Shown here in pieces: positions 1 through 12,600 of a stretch of 64,000 nucleotides of DNA. The stretch lies in the NCBI RefSeq assembly GCF_000237925.1, contig NC_031499.1, positions 3,736,775-3,800,774 of the forward strand, in the 5' to 3' direction. The first letter of the stretch is position 1, and each line of letters opens with the position of its first letter. The DNA comes from Schistosoma mansoni. Taxonomy: Eukaryota; Platyhelminthes; Trematoda; Strigeidida; Schistosomatidae. The notes below the pieces were generated by a model, which made no database searches, was not told where the DNA came from, and saw only the letters and a program-made list of their open reading frames with translations. The position numbers and the translations under genes were made by a program.

Positions 1-422
1 TGATGTGTCTTCTGTAAATTCAACAAGAACTTATGTAATCCTGGTGCCGACTTTAACATTTTTACATGGTATAATTATCTAATCATTAGCGTAGTTATTC
101 AAGTTTTGTGCACCCCCCCCCACACACACACTCACAGACACTACACATACATATAGGAAATGACACATACATTGTGCCAGTTATTATAAGAATATTTTTC
201 AGCAAAATAACGTAAAATAAAACATACAATGCCATCTCTTCTTACGACATATATTTTGTAATATATATAAACAGAGAGCGATAGAGGAATGAATAATCAT
301 TTCCATTCGGGCAAATATTTCGAAGAGAAAATAATAACACAGAGTTAATATACATACATTTTTAATGGATTCTGTTAAAATGGGTTTTCTTTTTCATAAA
401 CAAATAATTCAGTAATTTTTAA

Positions 423-726
423 TATCAGAAGGGGTTTTTTGTGGATGTTATAGTAATTTCAATAATTGAGATCATGAGTCAATTGAAGTTAGACAACCAT
501 GGAAAACCCGAAAGCACTGGTAGGCCGTTTTGTCCTAGTATGGGACTCCTCAGGAGTGCGTACCCATGATCCTGCTCTCGAGATTCGAACCCAGGACCTA
601 TTAGTCTCGCACGCGAACGAAACGGCCGTCCAGTGCTTCCACGTTTTCTATGGTAGTCTAGCTTCAATTGACTCATGATCTCAACTATTAATAATTACTA
701 TATTATACACAAAACCCCTTCTGATA
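423..726 (+). mobile_element. Family A foldback/tRNA-like element, both ends present
   Basis: Ends TATCAGAAGGGG and CCCCTTCTGATA are inverted copies, and the arms continue inverted for about 120 bp (left GAGTCAATTGAAG, right CTTCAATTGACTC). The middle has a tRNA-like B box on the - strand (GGTTCGAATCTC). No reading frame of its own. Best explained as a non-autonomous element, either a foldback/MITE or a tRNA-derived SINE with a secondary inverted duplication. Confidence 0.75.
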
Positions 727-774
727 TAAATAATTAAATACTCTAAGAAAACTTAAATTCATACATATTGGTTT

Positions 775-925
775 TTTAGATCTTGACATTAATGTTTGGC
801 ACCGTAGTTGGTCAGTCTCTTTTCTGTGTACTTGCATCCTGTGAGCATTGCCTTGATATTTCCATTAAGTCACAAATATTTGAGCAGAGATGTATAGTGG
901 TTAGGAATGGAATGTAGGAGACATG
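775..925 (+). mobile_element. Family B fragment, head only
   Basis: TTAATGTTTGGCACCGTAG..., CAGTCTCTTTTC, GCATTGCCTTGATAT and GGATGT-like end; no hammerhead core. Confidence 0.5.
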
Positions 926-1977
926 TGTCATTCTGTTTAGTATTCGTCAACTGAACCCTAAACCAAATATCAATTTCCTAATGAAGTTACATATCTCTTG
1001 TTAATAAGTTCCATATAGAACGAGACATAGGTCAAGTAAGGTTTCTTTCCAACTACCACTAACCAGCTATAATAGTTCCTTCTAAACTAATTAATGTGTC
1101 TCTTAATTGTTTATTCAAGTCATCTGTCTTTCAATGTAACAGTTCACTCTAAATAATCTGATAAAAAAAATGTATAAGCTTAAATCAATCGACATTTATA
1201 CTAGATCCTTTATTGTATCTTGGCTGACTTATTTAGACAGTCGACTGATATTTTTTTCTCCGATACAGAATATGTGAAAATTAGTGAATTTTAAAGTTTT
1301 CCTTGTGGGAATCCTCAGCTATGTCGATCCATGAGCTAATCAGTAATCATCACTAGGATATTTCTGAGGTTGATCTGTGATGAAAACTAGGAAATTCAAA
1401 ATTTTCCACAACTCCTATACTAATCATTATCACGTGCTTACTGGTGATTAATTTCAAGGTGTAATTCTCATAGTTCTGATAAGGAATTTAGATCATTAAT
1501 GCTTAGAGATGTTCGATGCGATGCAATATTTCAATGTCTCGAACTGATTAAGGTTTATAATATCAACCATCAGATATCGACTCGTTAGTCCAATGATCAA
1601 GTGCTTTTCTCAAAACATGAAGTTCCAGGGTTTAATCTTCTGTGAAATTGTGTGCAAGTACTGTTGTAGATTCCCAAATAGCCAATGCTCCCTAGTTTTG
1701 AATGGTTGTCTAACAAAAGTCAGCTTCTAACCCAAAGATGCCATTTTCGCTTCATTTGAAAATTGATAGGACTAATATTATAGTTGTGTATAGTTCAATT
1801 CATGGCTATTATCCCCCTCCAACCAACTTTATCTTATACTTTTCAAATGACCTTTTGCTACCATATTCAAATGTTACAAGGTAATCATCATCAGGAGACA
1901 ATGTACTACATACAGTAACCTATGTTTTATTTATGAAATAAATCGTAATCAGATCAATTTCAATACGTTAACTATCT

Positions 1978-2175
1978 TATATAGTTGAAATCATGAGTCC
2001 ATTGAAGCTAGACCACCATGGAAAACCTGAAAGTACTGGACGGCCGTTTCGTCCTATTATGGGACTCCTCAGTGGCAGTGCGCATCCACGATCCCGCCTC
2101 ATGAGATTCGAACCCAGAACCTATCAGTCTCGCGCGCCAGTGCTTAACCACTAGACCACTGATCCGGCATCCAAC
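1978..2175 (+). mobile_element. Family A copy, left arm and B box
   Basis: Same arm as at 423 (GAAGCTAGACCACCATGG...), then GAGATTCGAACCCAG and the block ending CACTGA..CGGCATCCAACG. Right arm absent. Confidence 0.7.
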
Positions 2176-2794
2176 GTTAACTATCTAATAAACATTATAT
2201 AAAAAAAGAAATCATGAAATAATAGACAATCATCTCTTTTACATAGAATTTTACAAGTAAACTTATATTGTATGTCACGTTGGTATTTCTTAACCTTGAC
2301 CTACCCTTTTTTGTCTTTTTTCTTTTTCTCTAAAAAAAATTAATGTCAATAGGTCAACAATGTAAATAAGATTTATGTTGACAACATATTCTAATCTAAT
2401 AACATTCTTCAAATTATATGGTCATAACTTTTAATACATTACGTTTATTTAACCTTCATTACCTAAGTCATAATCAATAAATAGGGTAATCACGTGTGCT
2501 TAAATTCATGACAAAGCATGAATTCGTTTTTCATTTATATATGTATATATGTCTAATTTCTTTATGATTGATAAGTGAATTAGTAAATTATACAATCTAA
2601 GATATATCATTAGAGTTACAGTGATCAATTTTGTACGATTGCTTTATAATGAATAGGTGTGGTTAACAACAAATACATAAGTATAAATGTTGATTTACAC
2701 AGCTCTCTCTCTATATATGTTCGTGTATTGGGGAAAGGTTCTGGTAGAAGTGAGGGTATTGATTGATATTCTTGATCAATTAACATTATTATGA

Positions 2795-3310
2795 GTACGA
2801 GGTTGTGGAGATTGTTAAGTTTTTGACTGAGATCATGAATTGGTGAATGTTAGACCATTATTGAAAACCCGGAAGTACTCGATGGACGTTTCGTCCCAGC
2901 GTGAAACTCTTCAGCAGTGTGCGTCCACGATACCACACAACACACTCAATACCAATACCCTCGATCTCACGTACAAATATTTAACCTCTTAACCACTGAG
3001 CTGGCCAGCATCGAACTTTGTTAATGTCTAACTTCAAGCAATCCACGAAATTGCACCACCGTTCATCATTATCTTCATTGAGTTAGTGCCTCACCGTGAA
3101 TTGGTTGAAATCGCGCGACTATCTTCCATTGTTTGAGGTAGATAACTGCCTCTACCTGACACAGATTAGCTCCACTGGTCACAGTTTTTCACTAGTACTT
3201 GGAGAATTCCCCCATGAAGCTATTCATCACTAGTGAGCACATGGTAATTATCAGTTTGGGGTTGCGGAGATTGTTAAGTTTTCGATTAAGTTCATGGTCT
3301 CAATCAATAA
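2795..3310 (+). mobile_element. Family A copy, long form
   Basis: Includes the arm (2815-2940), the CTTAACC..CACTGAGCTGGC block, and the outer part with TCTAACTTCAA..CCACGAAATTG and CACTAGTGAGCACATG, then the start of another arm at 3255. Diverged. Confidence 0.65.
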
Positions 3311-4137
3311 CGCCCAGAAGGAAAATGAAAGCTTCACCAATAAAACACCCAGCTCAGAGAATGAAACTACACAGAAATCACCCACATATAGTTTAAATTT
3401 ACACCATTTTAAAAAACCTGTTTATCCTTAATTAAAAGAGTTCTGTTGATTGATTTTAGACGTAATTGCTTTCTCCCTCATACTGACATCAGCTAACATA
3501 ACTCAATATCCATTTTACCCCAGTCAAAGACACCACAACTTTGACCGCCTTCGAATACGTAATGGTTTGAACCCAGTACCTAAAGATCTCTCTGTGTGAG
3601 GGAATTACATTTCAACCATTGTATGTTAGAGTTTTATTATGCTCAAATGTATAATTAAGTGATGAGTTGTATATCTTCGTCAAGTCAGTTAATTTATTCA
3701 TTTTGCAAATAATATACAAACATATTATTACATAAATAGTTATTGAATATATTCAGATTTATTAGCTGACTGAAAATCTTATATTATTATTATTAATGTG
3801 GGTGTAGTTTTGATTAGTGGCTGGTAAACAAATAATTCTTCTTCTATAGCCTTGTTATCTTTCAAAAGTTGTCATAATAGTCTTCTACTGTAGTAATATA
3901 TAGCAGTCATTCTGCAGTCATAGCAAACAGCTAACCGTATACTATGAATGAGCCCTTCTTTTTTAAGTTCCAGCAATGAGTAAAACTCAGTATTGATTTA
4001 TATCCTGATAATCCTGTATACTTCATGTTAGGCTACAGATTAAAATTACTATTTAAATATTTTAGAATTTTCAGTAGGTAAGTCATTTTAAACCGGCTTT
4101 GTAATTTTTATTCATAATAGATTGATCTCTATCAGGA

Positions 4138-4360
4138 CTTTTGGTCTCGCGCAAACGCTTGATCTCTAGATCACTGAGTCGGCATTCGACGATGTTAATA
4201 TCTAACTTTATGCGGGGCAGTGGATTCACACTCTGAGGAGTCCCATACTATGACGAAACAGCCTTCCAATGCCCCCAGGTTTCCAGTGGTAGTCCAAGAA
4301 TAATTAGTTCATGACCTCGATAAAAACTCAATAATCTCCACGACCTTACACTGGTAAGAG
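4138..4360 (-). mobile_element. Family A fragment
   Basis: Holds the tRNA-like block, GAGGAGTCCCATACTA and the right arm; moderately diverged. Confidence 0.6.
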
Positions 4361-5314
4361 TTAGATGAACATAACAAGATTATGAATTCTAAAAATCACC
4401 AAAATATATAATAAATTTAACTTGATTTAATCACTGAATAATAGTTGGTGATATGTTTATCTAGTCTCTCTAATACCGATCGCACTCTATCTGTCAAGTC
4501 GCAATGTAACCACTTGTCTGAGAGAAATCGACGTTGTTTGCTCTATGTTTTAAAGCTCACTGGTAGGAATTATTTGAAAAGAAAGCCTAACTGTGGCCAG
4601 TAGACTTCTATCAGTAAAAAGGATTTTTTTAAAATGTTGTTCATTATTCTGTGTTCAATTAATTGTCAATATTTCAGTACTACAGAAGATCATTTGCAGA
4701 TCTAATAGTTCAGTGGTAATGTCATAAGCCGTAAAACCAGACTATATGGCTTCAAATCCGTCAGGGAGCAGTAATTTCCTTGAGACTACAGGTAAACCTA
4801 GCTGATGGGTTCCAATTAACACGAAAACAAGGTCCACTGTTTCCTCCGAACCACCTTATAGAAGTTATTGATTATTTGGTTGTTTTTATTCTGATAATAT
4901 GCATATCTTAGCAAACCAGTTGACAGATATCTAAATATTAGTTACACAAATTTTAATAATAAATAGTATAAAGTTTATTTGTTTACATCAGTCAGTATTT
5001 AAGTATGAAACAATTTCGTCATCTCCTTTGCTCTGAGTAGAAGACCATACATGTACGGAACGTTCAATAAAAATGAATTGAGTTACCAGGAAATACAACA
5101 GTTTTTACTGTCGGTAGTTAATATTGTGTCAATATAAAATGGAAGCAGTTGTCATTCACTCGTTGACAATCAACTTGACGTCATATGTAACACACTATTA
5201 AAAGCTGTCTTTATATTGCTGAATATTTTATATGAGTCGACTGACCACTTTGTGATAATCAGTTTTACAGTTATAGTCGATATCGGATATTGATTGTAAA
5301 GTGGTTAGCATCAA

Positions 5315-5470
5315 AGTTCACAACACACTTTTCATCCTATTTGGGACCCGTCAGTTGGACGTTCCTGTTCCCCGGTGTTGATACTCACATCGATAATCCA
5401 CCTGAGTACCTTTCGCTTGAAAGGATAAATACGTCCCAGTGTGTACATCAACATTGGGATTCAGGTACAA
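5315..5470 (-). mobile_element. Family B fragment, decayed
   Basis: Reading -, box-B and hammerhead-strand remnants (CTGACGGGTCCC-like near 5340-5360, GTTGATACTCAC). No intact core. Confidence 0.4.
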
Positions 5471-5734
5471 CCATTGCATAGTGAATTACATTCCAATTCA
5501 CAATTCAAATTTATTATAAATTGTAACTAAACAAGAATTTCTGAACAATCTATGTCAGGATGCACATATACCAATAGAGATTGATCAAAACCAGTCCTTA
5601 TTACTAACAGTCAACTTAAATATAAAAACGGATATTCACTGATAACATTTGTTGTAAATCGCACCCCTGGAGTTAAATATTAACCTGCTCATTACTTGGT
5701 CCAAATATTTAAATGTGTATATGTATATATTCGA

Positions 5735-6560
5735 ATTATGAAGACCTCCACATCTGACAGGAAGCACGAAATACAATGGACAGCTCGGAATCAACTATAC
5801 GATATGGACTTCGTAGATGACCTAGCACTTCTACTCCATACACAACGACAAATCCAGGTCAAGACATTGAAAGTAGCAGCATCCTCTGCACCAGTAGACC
5901 TGAACATTCATAAGAGAGAAAGTAAGATCCTGAAATAAAACACAACGAATACCAACCGAATCAAACTTGATGAACAAACTCTGGAAGGAATGGAAACTTC
6001 CATGTACGTGGTCAGCATCATTGATGAACAATGAGGATCGGATGCAGACGTAAGGTCAAGGATTGGCAAAGCGAGGTCAGCATTTCCACAATGAAAGAAC
6101 ATATGGAACTCAAAACAACTGTCAGACAACACCAAAGTCAGAATCTTTAACATTAATTTTAAAACACTTCTACTTAACTGAACTGAAACTTGGCGAACTA
6201 ACACAACCCTCATCAAAGAGGTACAGATATTTATAAACAATTGTCTACACAAGATACTTCAGATTCGTTGGACGGATACGATCAGCAACAACCTACCGTA
6301 GCAGAGAACAAACCAGTTTCCAACTGGTGAGGAAATTAGGAAAAGATGCTGGAGGTAGATAGTACATAAATTTCAGAAATCACCAAACGGAAAAGAGGAA
6401 GACCAAATAACACACTGAGTCGGGAATCGGAAACAGACATCAGAAGAATGAATACCATTTGGTAACAACTGAAAAGAACTGTCCAGAACGAAGTTGGGTA
6501 GGGAATGCTGGCGGTTTACCTATGTTCTTCCACAAGGAATAACAGGCATAAGTAAGTATG
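5735..6560 (+). mobile_element. RTE/SR2-like LINE fragment (reverse transcriptase 3' part)
   Basis: Several frames encode pieces in order: FVDDLALL (RT catalytic box variant), LNIHKRESKILK, ARIGKARSAF, KNIWNSKQLS, NTKVRIFN and GKRGRPNN-like remnants. Frames are broken by stops and shifts. The 3' end has GGAATAACAGGCATAAGTAAG. Same lineage as the copy at 39.4-40.2 kb. Old and inactive. Confidence 0.75.
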
Positions 6561-6726
6561 TATGCACATATTCCGTGATCCTAAATAGTATGGAAAACCC
6601 GATTTAATTTCACTTCAAGAAACCATAATTTTCTAATATATTTATACATTGTGATAATTACCGACAGTAGATAATAAAATTAACGAATACTAAATAAACC
6701 ATCCTTGTATGTAAATTCACTTAGTA

Positions 6727-6950
6727 TTGTTTGTTTGTATCTTCCTATTGATGTTTTATGACTACAACTGGTCAGTCTCTTATTGGCCATATGTGCATAC
6801 TGTGCGTATTGCCTCGATATAGGTACTGGGTTCGAGTCCCAGAGTGAACATCAACTCTGAGATCCAGGTAAATCCAGATGACGAGTTCAAAATATGACGA
6901 AACGCGCGTCAAACTGGATTCCACTGCTAGCCACTATCCATCTTTGCACA
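6727..6950 (+). mobile_element. Family B (Sm-alpha-like) element, degenerate hammerhead
   Basis: Head TATTGTTTGTTTGTATCTTCC, ACTGGTCAGTCTCTTATTGG, box-B-like GGTTCGAGTCCC, then a hammerhead-like stretch 6861-6925. The core reads ATGACGA instead of CTGACGA, so cleavage is unlikely. Sm-alpha elements of schistosomes are known pol III-type short repeats with hammerheads. Confidence 0.75.
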
Positions 6951-7094
6951 TTCTTGTATTTATTCTTTTTTATCAAAACAATCAACTCTCCCCCCACCTT
7001 TAAATATTCATTTCGTCTATTTATGCTGAATAATTTAATTAGCCAATAGGATTATAGTTCATATGTCTGTCCATATTATCAAAGAAATTCATGT

Positions 7095-7359
7095 TTAGAG
7101 GAGGTTTTGTGGAGAATTTAGTATTTTCACAGTTGAAATCATGAGTCAATTGAAGCTAGACCACCATCGAAAACCTGGAAGCACTGGACGGCCGTTTCGT
7201 CCTATTATGGGACTCCTCAGCAGTGCGCATCCACGATCCCACTTCATGAGATTCGAATCCAGGACCTATATTATCAATTGTGATAATCAATTTCATAGTT
7301 TATTTTTTATATCTTAACACCGTTGGATGCCAGCTCAGTGGTCTATCGGTTAAGGGCTG
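7095..7359 (+). mobile_element. Family A copy running into the N gap
   Basis: Left arm from AGAGGAGGTTTTGTGGAG, close match to the 45-kb copies; followed by a second tRNA-like block cut by the gap. Confidence 0.7.
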
Positions 7360-7559
7360 NNNNNNNNNNNNNNNNNNNNNNNNNNNNNNNNNNNNNNNNN
7401 NNNNNNNNNNNNNNNNNNNNNNNNNNNNNNNNNNNNNNNNNNNNNNNNNNNNNNNNNNNNNNNNNNNNNNNNNNNNNNNNNNNNNNNNNNNNNNNNNNNN
7501 NNNNNNNNNNNNNNNNNNNNNNNNNNNNNNNNNNNNNNNNNNNNNNNNNNNNNNNNNNN
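7360..7559. other. Assembly gap (200 N)
   Basis: Exactly 200 N between a family A copy on the left and an inverted family B head on the right; a fixed-size placeholder, true length unknown. Confidence 0.98.
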
Positions 7560-7705
7560 GTTAGGACTGCAACTGGGCAATCTCTTATTGGCATATATGC
7601 AAACTGTGCCTATTTCCTCAATATAGACAATTAGAGACTGACCAGTTGCAGTCCTAACACATCGATGGGAAGATTCAAACAAACAATACTAAGTGAACAT
7701 ATTCC
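7560..7705. mobile_element. Family B heads in inverted arrangement
   Basis: GTTAGGACTGCAACTGG at 7560 is met by its inverted copy CCAGTTGCAGTCCTAAC ending near 7658, about 65 bp apart. Foldback; the N gap abuts it. Confidence 0.7.
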
Positions 7706-8704
7706 CATATGTTTACGCATATATAAGTTAAAAAAATTCGACAATCTTAACTTGTCAAGTTATGTAATCACTTCGCTTTTTTTAAATTTTACATATATCT
7801 GTATTAAAAAGATATTACAGTTATTGACGGATTTAGAAGAATGTTGTGTTGTGAACATTATTCTTCTTATTATTATAATCATTATAAACGGTATTATTTC
7901 ATGCTTCGGAGTTCACTTTCTTAATTCATTCACTGTACTGTGAACTGGAAAACATCAAACTAATCACATATACAACACAATGAATCAAGAAAGTAAACGA
8001 ATGAGAGACAAAGAACGTGAGAAGATAGGAAATTCAAGAAAACAAACATCAAGATAAACACTAAAGATAAGAAAAATTTAAATGATAAGAAAAAAGAAAA
8101 TTATTTTCCAAAAAAAGAAAGATTAAATAATCACTAACAATAATAAAATCAAAACAAAAATTGCGAGAACAACAACAATAATAATAAGAATAAAAAAAAG
8201 AAGAAGAAATACATGTTGTCTGTGTTCTTAAGATAGATACAATGTCCAAGCTATTGCACGTACATACGCACGCACGCACATACATACACACACGTTTGTA
8301 TACATTTCAAGTACACATACACATAATATATATACATACGTGAAGGGGTGAAAATTTGTTGTTTAACCACTTATGACACACATTTAGGTGTCTATTAGTA
8401 TGTGCGTACACGTATGTCCGTGCGTTTAAAGTGTAATTTTTTTTTAAATATACATACATAAAATATTATTATTATTTTCAAAGAATAATTTTCTTATTAG
8501 TTGGAGGCGACAAATTAAAATCACCGATTTAATATAACTGGGATAAATATTCTGTCAAGCATATTATATATAGATATATATATATATATATACCCATATA
8601 TCATACTATCATTACTAAACCATAATCATTATAATGATGATCACATTTATAGGAATACAAATTATATACTGAAAAGATAATGAAAAACAATTGAAGATAT
8701 AATA

Positions 8705-9602
8705 ATGGAACATAATACATTATTTGCATTACAATCTACTTCATCTATTGTTAATAAATTTAGTCAACACAAATCAAGATTAATGAAAACTGGTTATAAA
8801 CGGATTAGACCATTATGTAATGAAATGAATTTGAAGAAAATGAATCGTACCGACAATGATGATAATGATGTTGATGAAGATGATTCTATGGAAGATCAAA
8901 GGATTAATATTCAAAATGATAATCTAAAACAACAACAACAATATCATCAAGAACAAGATGTAATTACACATCAATCTGTATTACATCGAAGTTTAGCTGA
9001 ATGTTTAAAACGTTTATGTAATGAAATACAATGTAATCAATTTTTACCGATTACAATGAATTCATCAATGAATACTGATACAATTATGTCAATTAACAAT
9101 GATTATACAAATTGCATAACTACATCTATTACTACTCCTACTCCTACTACTATTATTACTGATACTAATGTTTCAACTTATCCTACTCAAGCATTAGACT
9201 TGAGTATAACATCAAATATGACATCAAATGAAAGTATATCCAATAATTCATTGAATATAATTAATACATTTAAAAACAGTTTATCACCTTCACCAACATT
9301 ATCTTCATACTATTCACTTAATAGTAATAGTAATAACTTTGCTTCACGTACCTTATCTTCCTCATCTTCTGATTCATCTACTTCATTGATGTCTTCATTC
9401 TCAAGTAACACTATGTCACAACAAGAATACCAACAAAAAAACACAGTTAGTTTGACAAATATCACCAATCAAACTGATTCACTTATAAATATTTTAAATT
9501 ATGAAACTTCTAATATTATTAATGCTAATATTAATAATAGTAATAATAGTTGTAGCCAAAAACAAACTACTCCCTATGATTCTTCGAATATTATCAATAC
9601 CG
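8705..9602 (+). CDS. CASZ1: castor exon 1: low-complexity N-terminus
   Basis: Encodes residues 1-299 and the first base of codon 300. The donor is G|GTAAGT at 9603. A basic stretch (KTGYKRIRP) lies near residue 30, a run of D/E near 51-62, a short possible helix (HRSLAECLKRLCNEIQC) near 94-112, and QALDLS near 161, which resembles a CtBP-binding PxDLS-type motif. The rest is Ser/Thr/Asn-rich. The frame would run on past the donor to a stop at 9692-9694, so the intron-retaining form would be a 329-residue protein with no fingers. Start choice: first ATG after an in-frame TGA at 8681. Upstream untranslated exons cannot be seen. Confidence 0.85.
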
Positions 9603-12600
9603 GTAAGTATTGTGAAATTCCTAGTGTTCTGACAACTACTCATAGTCTTAGTAACAGTAATAATAATAATTTTGATAAATTATTGAACATTTGATCGAAC
9701 GATAATTCTACTAGTAATTCCACCATTATTGTTATTATTATTAACGTCATATCACTTTTAATTATATGAAAGGAATAGATAGTTTATTTTGGCGGCGTTT
9801 TGTTTTCTGAGCTATGTGGTTTATTCCTGAAATTTCCATCGTGCTCCTGGAGTAAAGTGAACTATGTGAATATCTCTATACATGGCTAAAATCTTATTTT
9901 GTTTAAATTGATTCCGTATGTAATCCTTGTTGAGTTGAAATGGTAGATTAGTGGTCGAGGAGTTAAGCTTTCAACCACTAGGTTACTGGATTGAGTCGCG
10001 CTCCATCTATATAGATTATGTCAGCTAAATAATAATTTTGATGATTTTACATGACAGATCGCTTTTCTTTAGAGAGTTCCTGAAAAATGGAAAATATTTA
10101 ACAGTTGCTTCATTGTAATAAGGACACCTGATAATGAAGCCTAAATTTCTTTGACTCAATATCTAAGTAGTTGTCGTGGATGTACACTACTGAGGAGTAC
10201 TACTCTAGGACGAAAGAACTGTTTAATGCTTCCCAGTTTCCAATGGTCGTCTAACTAAAAGCATTTCATACTGCAAAAACATTGATATCATTATTACTCC
10301 TTTCCATGCTAGAAATTGATATATAAATTCAGATTTAATTTTACTTATATTTGTCATAAGATATTCTTGTCCAGAAATATCGAAATTCTTGCACAAATCA
10401 CATGACTGAGTGATTCTAACAAGTAGTTTTATAGTGCTAAAGTGGAAATGAGCGGTTTATTCTTCAAGAAAATCTAAACAACACACACACAATACCAAGT
10501 CCAAACACCAATATATATATATATATATATATTTCAGTAGTTGAGATCATGAGTCAATCCAAGCTGGACAACCATGAGAAACCCAGAATTAACGGACGAC
10601 CGATTCGCCCCAGTGTGGGACTTCTCATCAATTCGCATCCGCGATCCCACCCCGCGAGATTCGAACCCAGGACCCTAAGTCTCGCGCGTGACCTCTTAAC
10701 CTCCAGACCACTGAGCTGATCGGCACCCAACAGTGTTAGTGTCTAACTTCAACTAGTCCACGAAATTGAGCAACCCATCTACCATCGTCTTCAATGAGTT
10801 ATTATCTCACAACAAACCCGGTTGAACTCCACTGGTCACTACTACTTCTGACTAGAACTCCAGGAAATACCTCTTGAAGCCAGTCACTAGTGAGCATATG
10901 CTGATTAATATCAGAAGGGGGTTTTTTGTAGATATTATAATAATTTTATTGGTTGAGGTCATTGGATGCCAGCTCAGTGGTCTAGAGGTTAGGCGTCCTC
11001 ACGCGAGACTGATGGGTTCTGGGTTCAAATTTCGTGAGGCGGAATCGTGGATGCGCTCTGTTGAGGAGTCCCATACTAGGACGAAACGGCCATCCAGGTT
11101 TCCCATCGTGGTCTAGTTTCAATTGACTCATGATCTCAACTATTGAAATTACTATAATATCCACAAAAAACCCCTTCTGAGATATATATATTTTTAAAAT
11201 TCTCTATTCTTCATAATGTTTTGTTAGAAATTGATTAATTACAACTTAGTAAATAAAGAAGGAACCAATCGAACGAAGAAATTCTTTTTCAATTAGTTTT
11301 TCATCATGGCTCTACAATTATATATATATGATTTACAATAATGAAATAATACTCATCGAGTAGATACGTTACGTAATAATTGTATGATGATATATAGATT
11401 ACAAACTAACATTGAAACTAATATTGAGATTTCAGCAGTAAATATTGTCTATTCATGACTTTAATAACGCTATAATTTCCTAACGTGTAACTCCTCCACA
11501 GTATGAGTTTATAACCCCACTGGAGACCAAACCAAGGACCTTCAATGCTTCTAGAGAGTTCAATTTGTAGACGAATAAATCGTTATTTGTTCACCCGAAC
11601 CAAAGTCGATTTTTGATGCAAACTTTGAAATTCAACAATATTCGCATACCCTTTACATTTATATTATAACTATTGTAATGATTCCAAAATAATCTAATGA
11701 AATCATGGACTGATTTAAGTTAGGCCACTGTTGAGATCTCATAAGCACTGGATGGCAGTTTCATCCTAGTACGAGACTCCTCAGAAATAGGTATGCACGA
11801 TCCCGCGAGTTAAAATCGAACCCAGGACCATCAGTATTGCGCGTGAACGTCTAATCTGGACTACTGAGTCGGGATACAGCGGTGAGTTTAACTTTCATAG
11901 GGTTATGAAATTGTGCAACCATCTTCCATTGCCTCTGGTGGGTAACTGCCTCACACCTGATATGGTTTAACTCCACTGGTCTCGGCTTTTCGTAAGAATT
12001 CTGGAACATGTTTCTAGAAGCTAGCCACGAGTGAACACCTATCAGAGACAATGGAAGATGGCTGCGTAATGTTAAAAGCTAAGACTATTGGATGTCTGGC
12101 CAGTGGTCTAGAAATTAGGCGACTGAAGGTCCTAGGTTCTTCTCTTACATGAAGAGTCGCGGATGTACACTACTACAGAGCCTAATATTAGGAATTGAAT
12201 TAAGTAACTTTTTTATTCAAATAACTATTATAGTGTTGTCTGTCACCATCCTAGGTGATCTGTGTCAATGATCGAGGTCGACTTGGGTTGAACGGGAAGG
12301 GTTTAACAGCTTAGCCTAAATCGAAGTCACATATCGCGGTTAATTACTAACTTGGTTCGGCCTATCGTGATAAACAAGTTAATTTACTTCCTTGGTAACT
12401 GGTTAGAATGAATATTCTCAATGGATAATGATATATTAATATGAACGAGTTACAGAAGTACAAGACAGAACAACTAGTGAATGTGCCTGTCATTGGCACA
12501 ATATTGATTGTTACTCGTTGGTTGTCCTTGACCTAGATGAGGACTAGTAAATCGTTTGACATTCCGTGACTTGCCCGCTGAATGACTTAGCTAGGGCCTA

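Larger units (their letters stand above)
1..8704. other. Upstream flank of castor, repeat-filled
   Basis: No protein-coding gene could be supported here. It holds family A copies (423-726, 1978-2175, 2795-3310, 4138-4360, 7095-7359), family B copies (775-925, 5315-5470, 6727-6950, 7560-7705), a decayed LINE (5735-6560) and an N gap. The last ~1 kb before the first castor Met (7.7-8.7 kb) is extremely AT-rich with CA/TA microsatellites; the promoter and any 5' untranslated exons probably lie here, but no convincing core element was identified. Confidence 0.6.

Noticed and set aside
479-676. Small open frame on the - strand (about 65 codons); similar ones recur at 10982, 27057, 30595, 45532, 52115 and 54015
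   Set aside because: All are translations of family A repeat arms ([19 protein letters not shown] peptides); the frame is not kept between copies and there is no sign of coding selection.
7280-7682. Open frames across the first N gap
   Set aside because: The residues are unknown; the ends are repeat sequence.
10600-10700. tRNA genes suggested by GGTTCGAATC-type boxes in many places
   Set aside because: No cloverleaf, no acceptor stem and always within family A or B copies; these are tRNA-like promoter modules, not tRNA genes.
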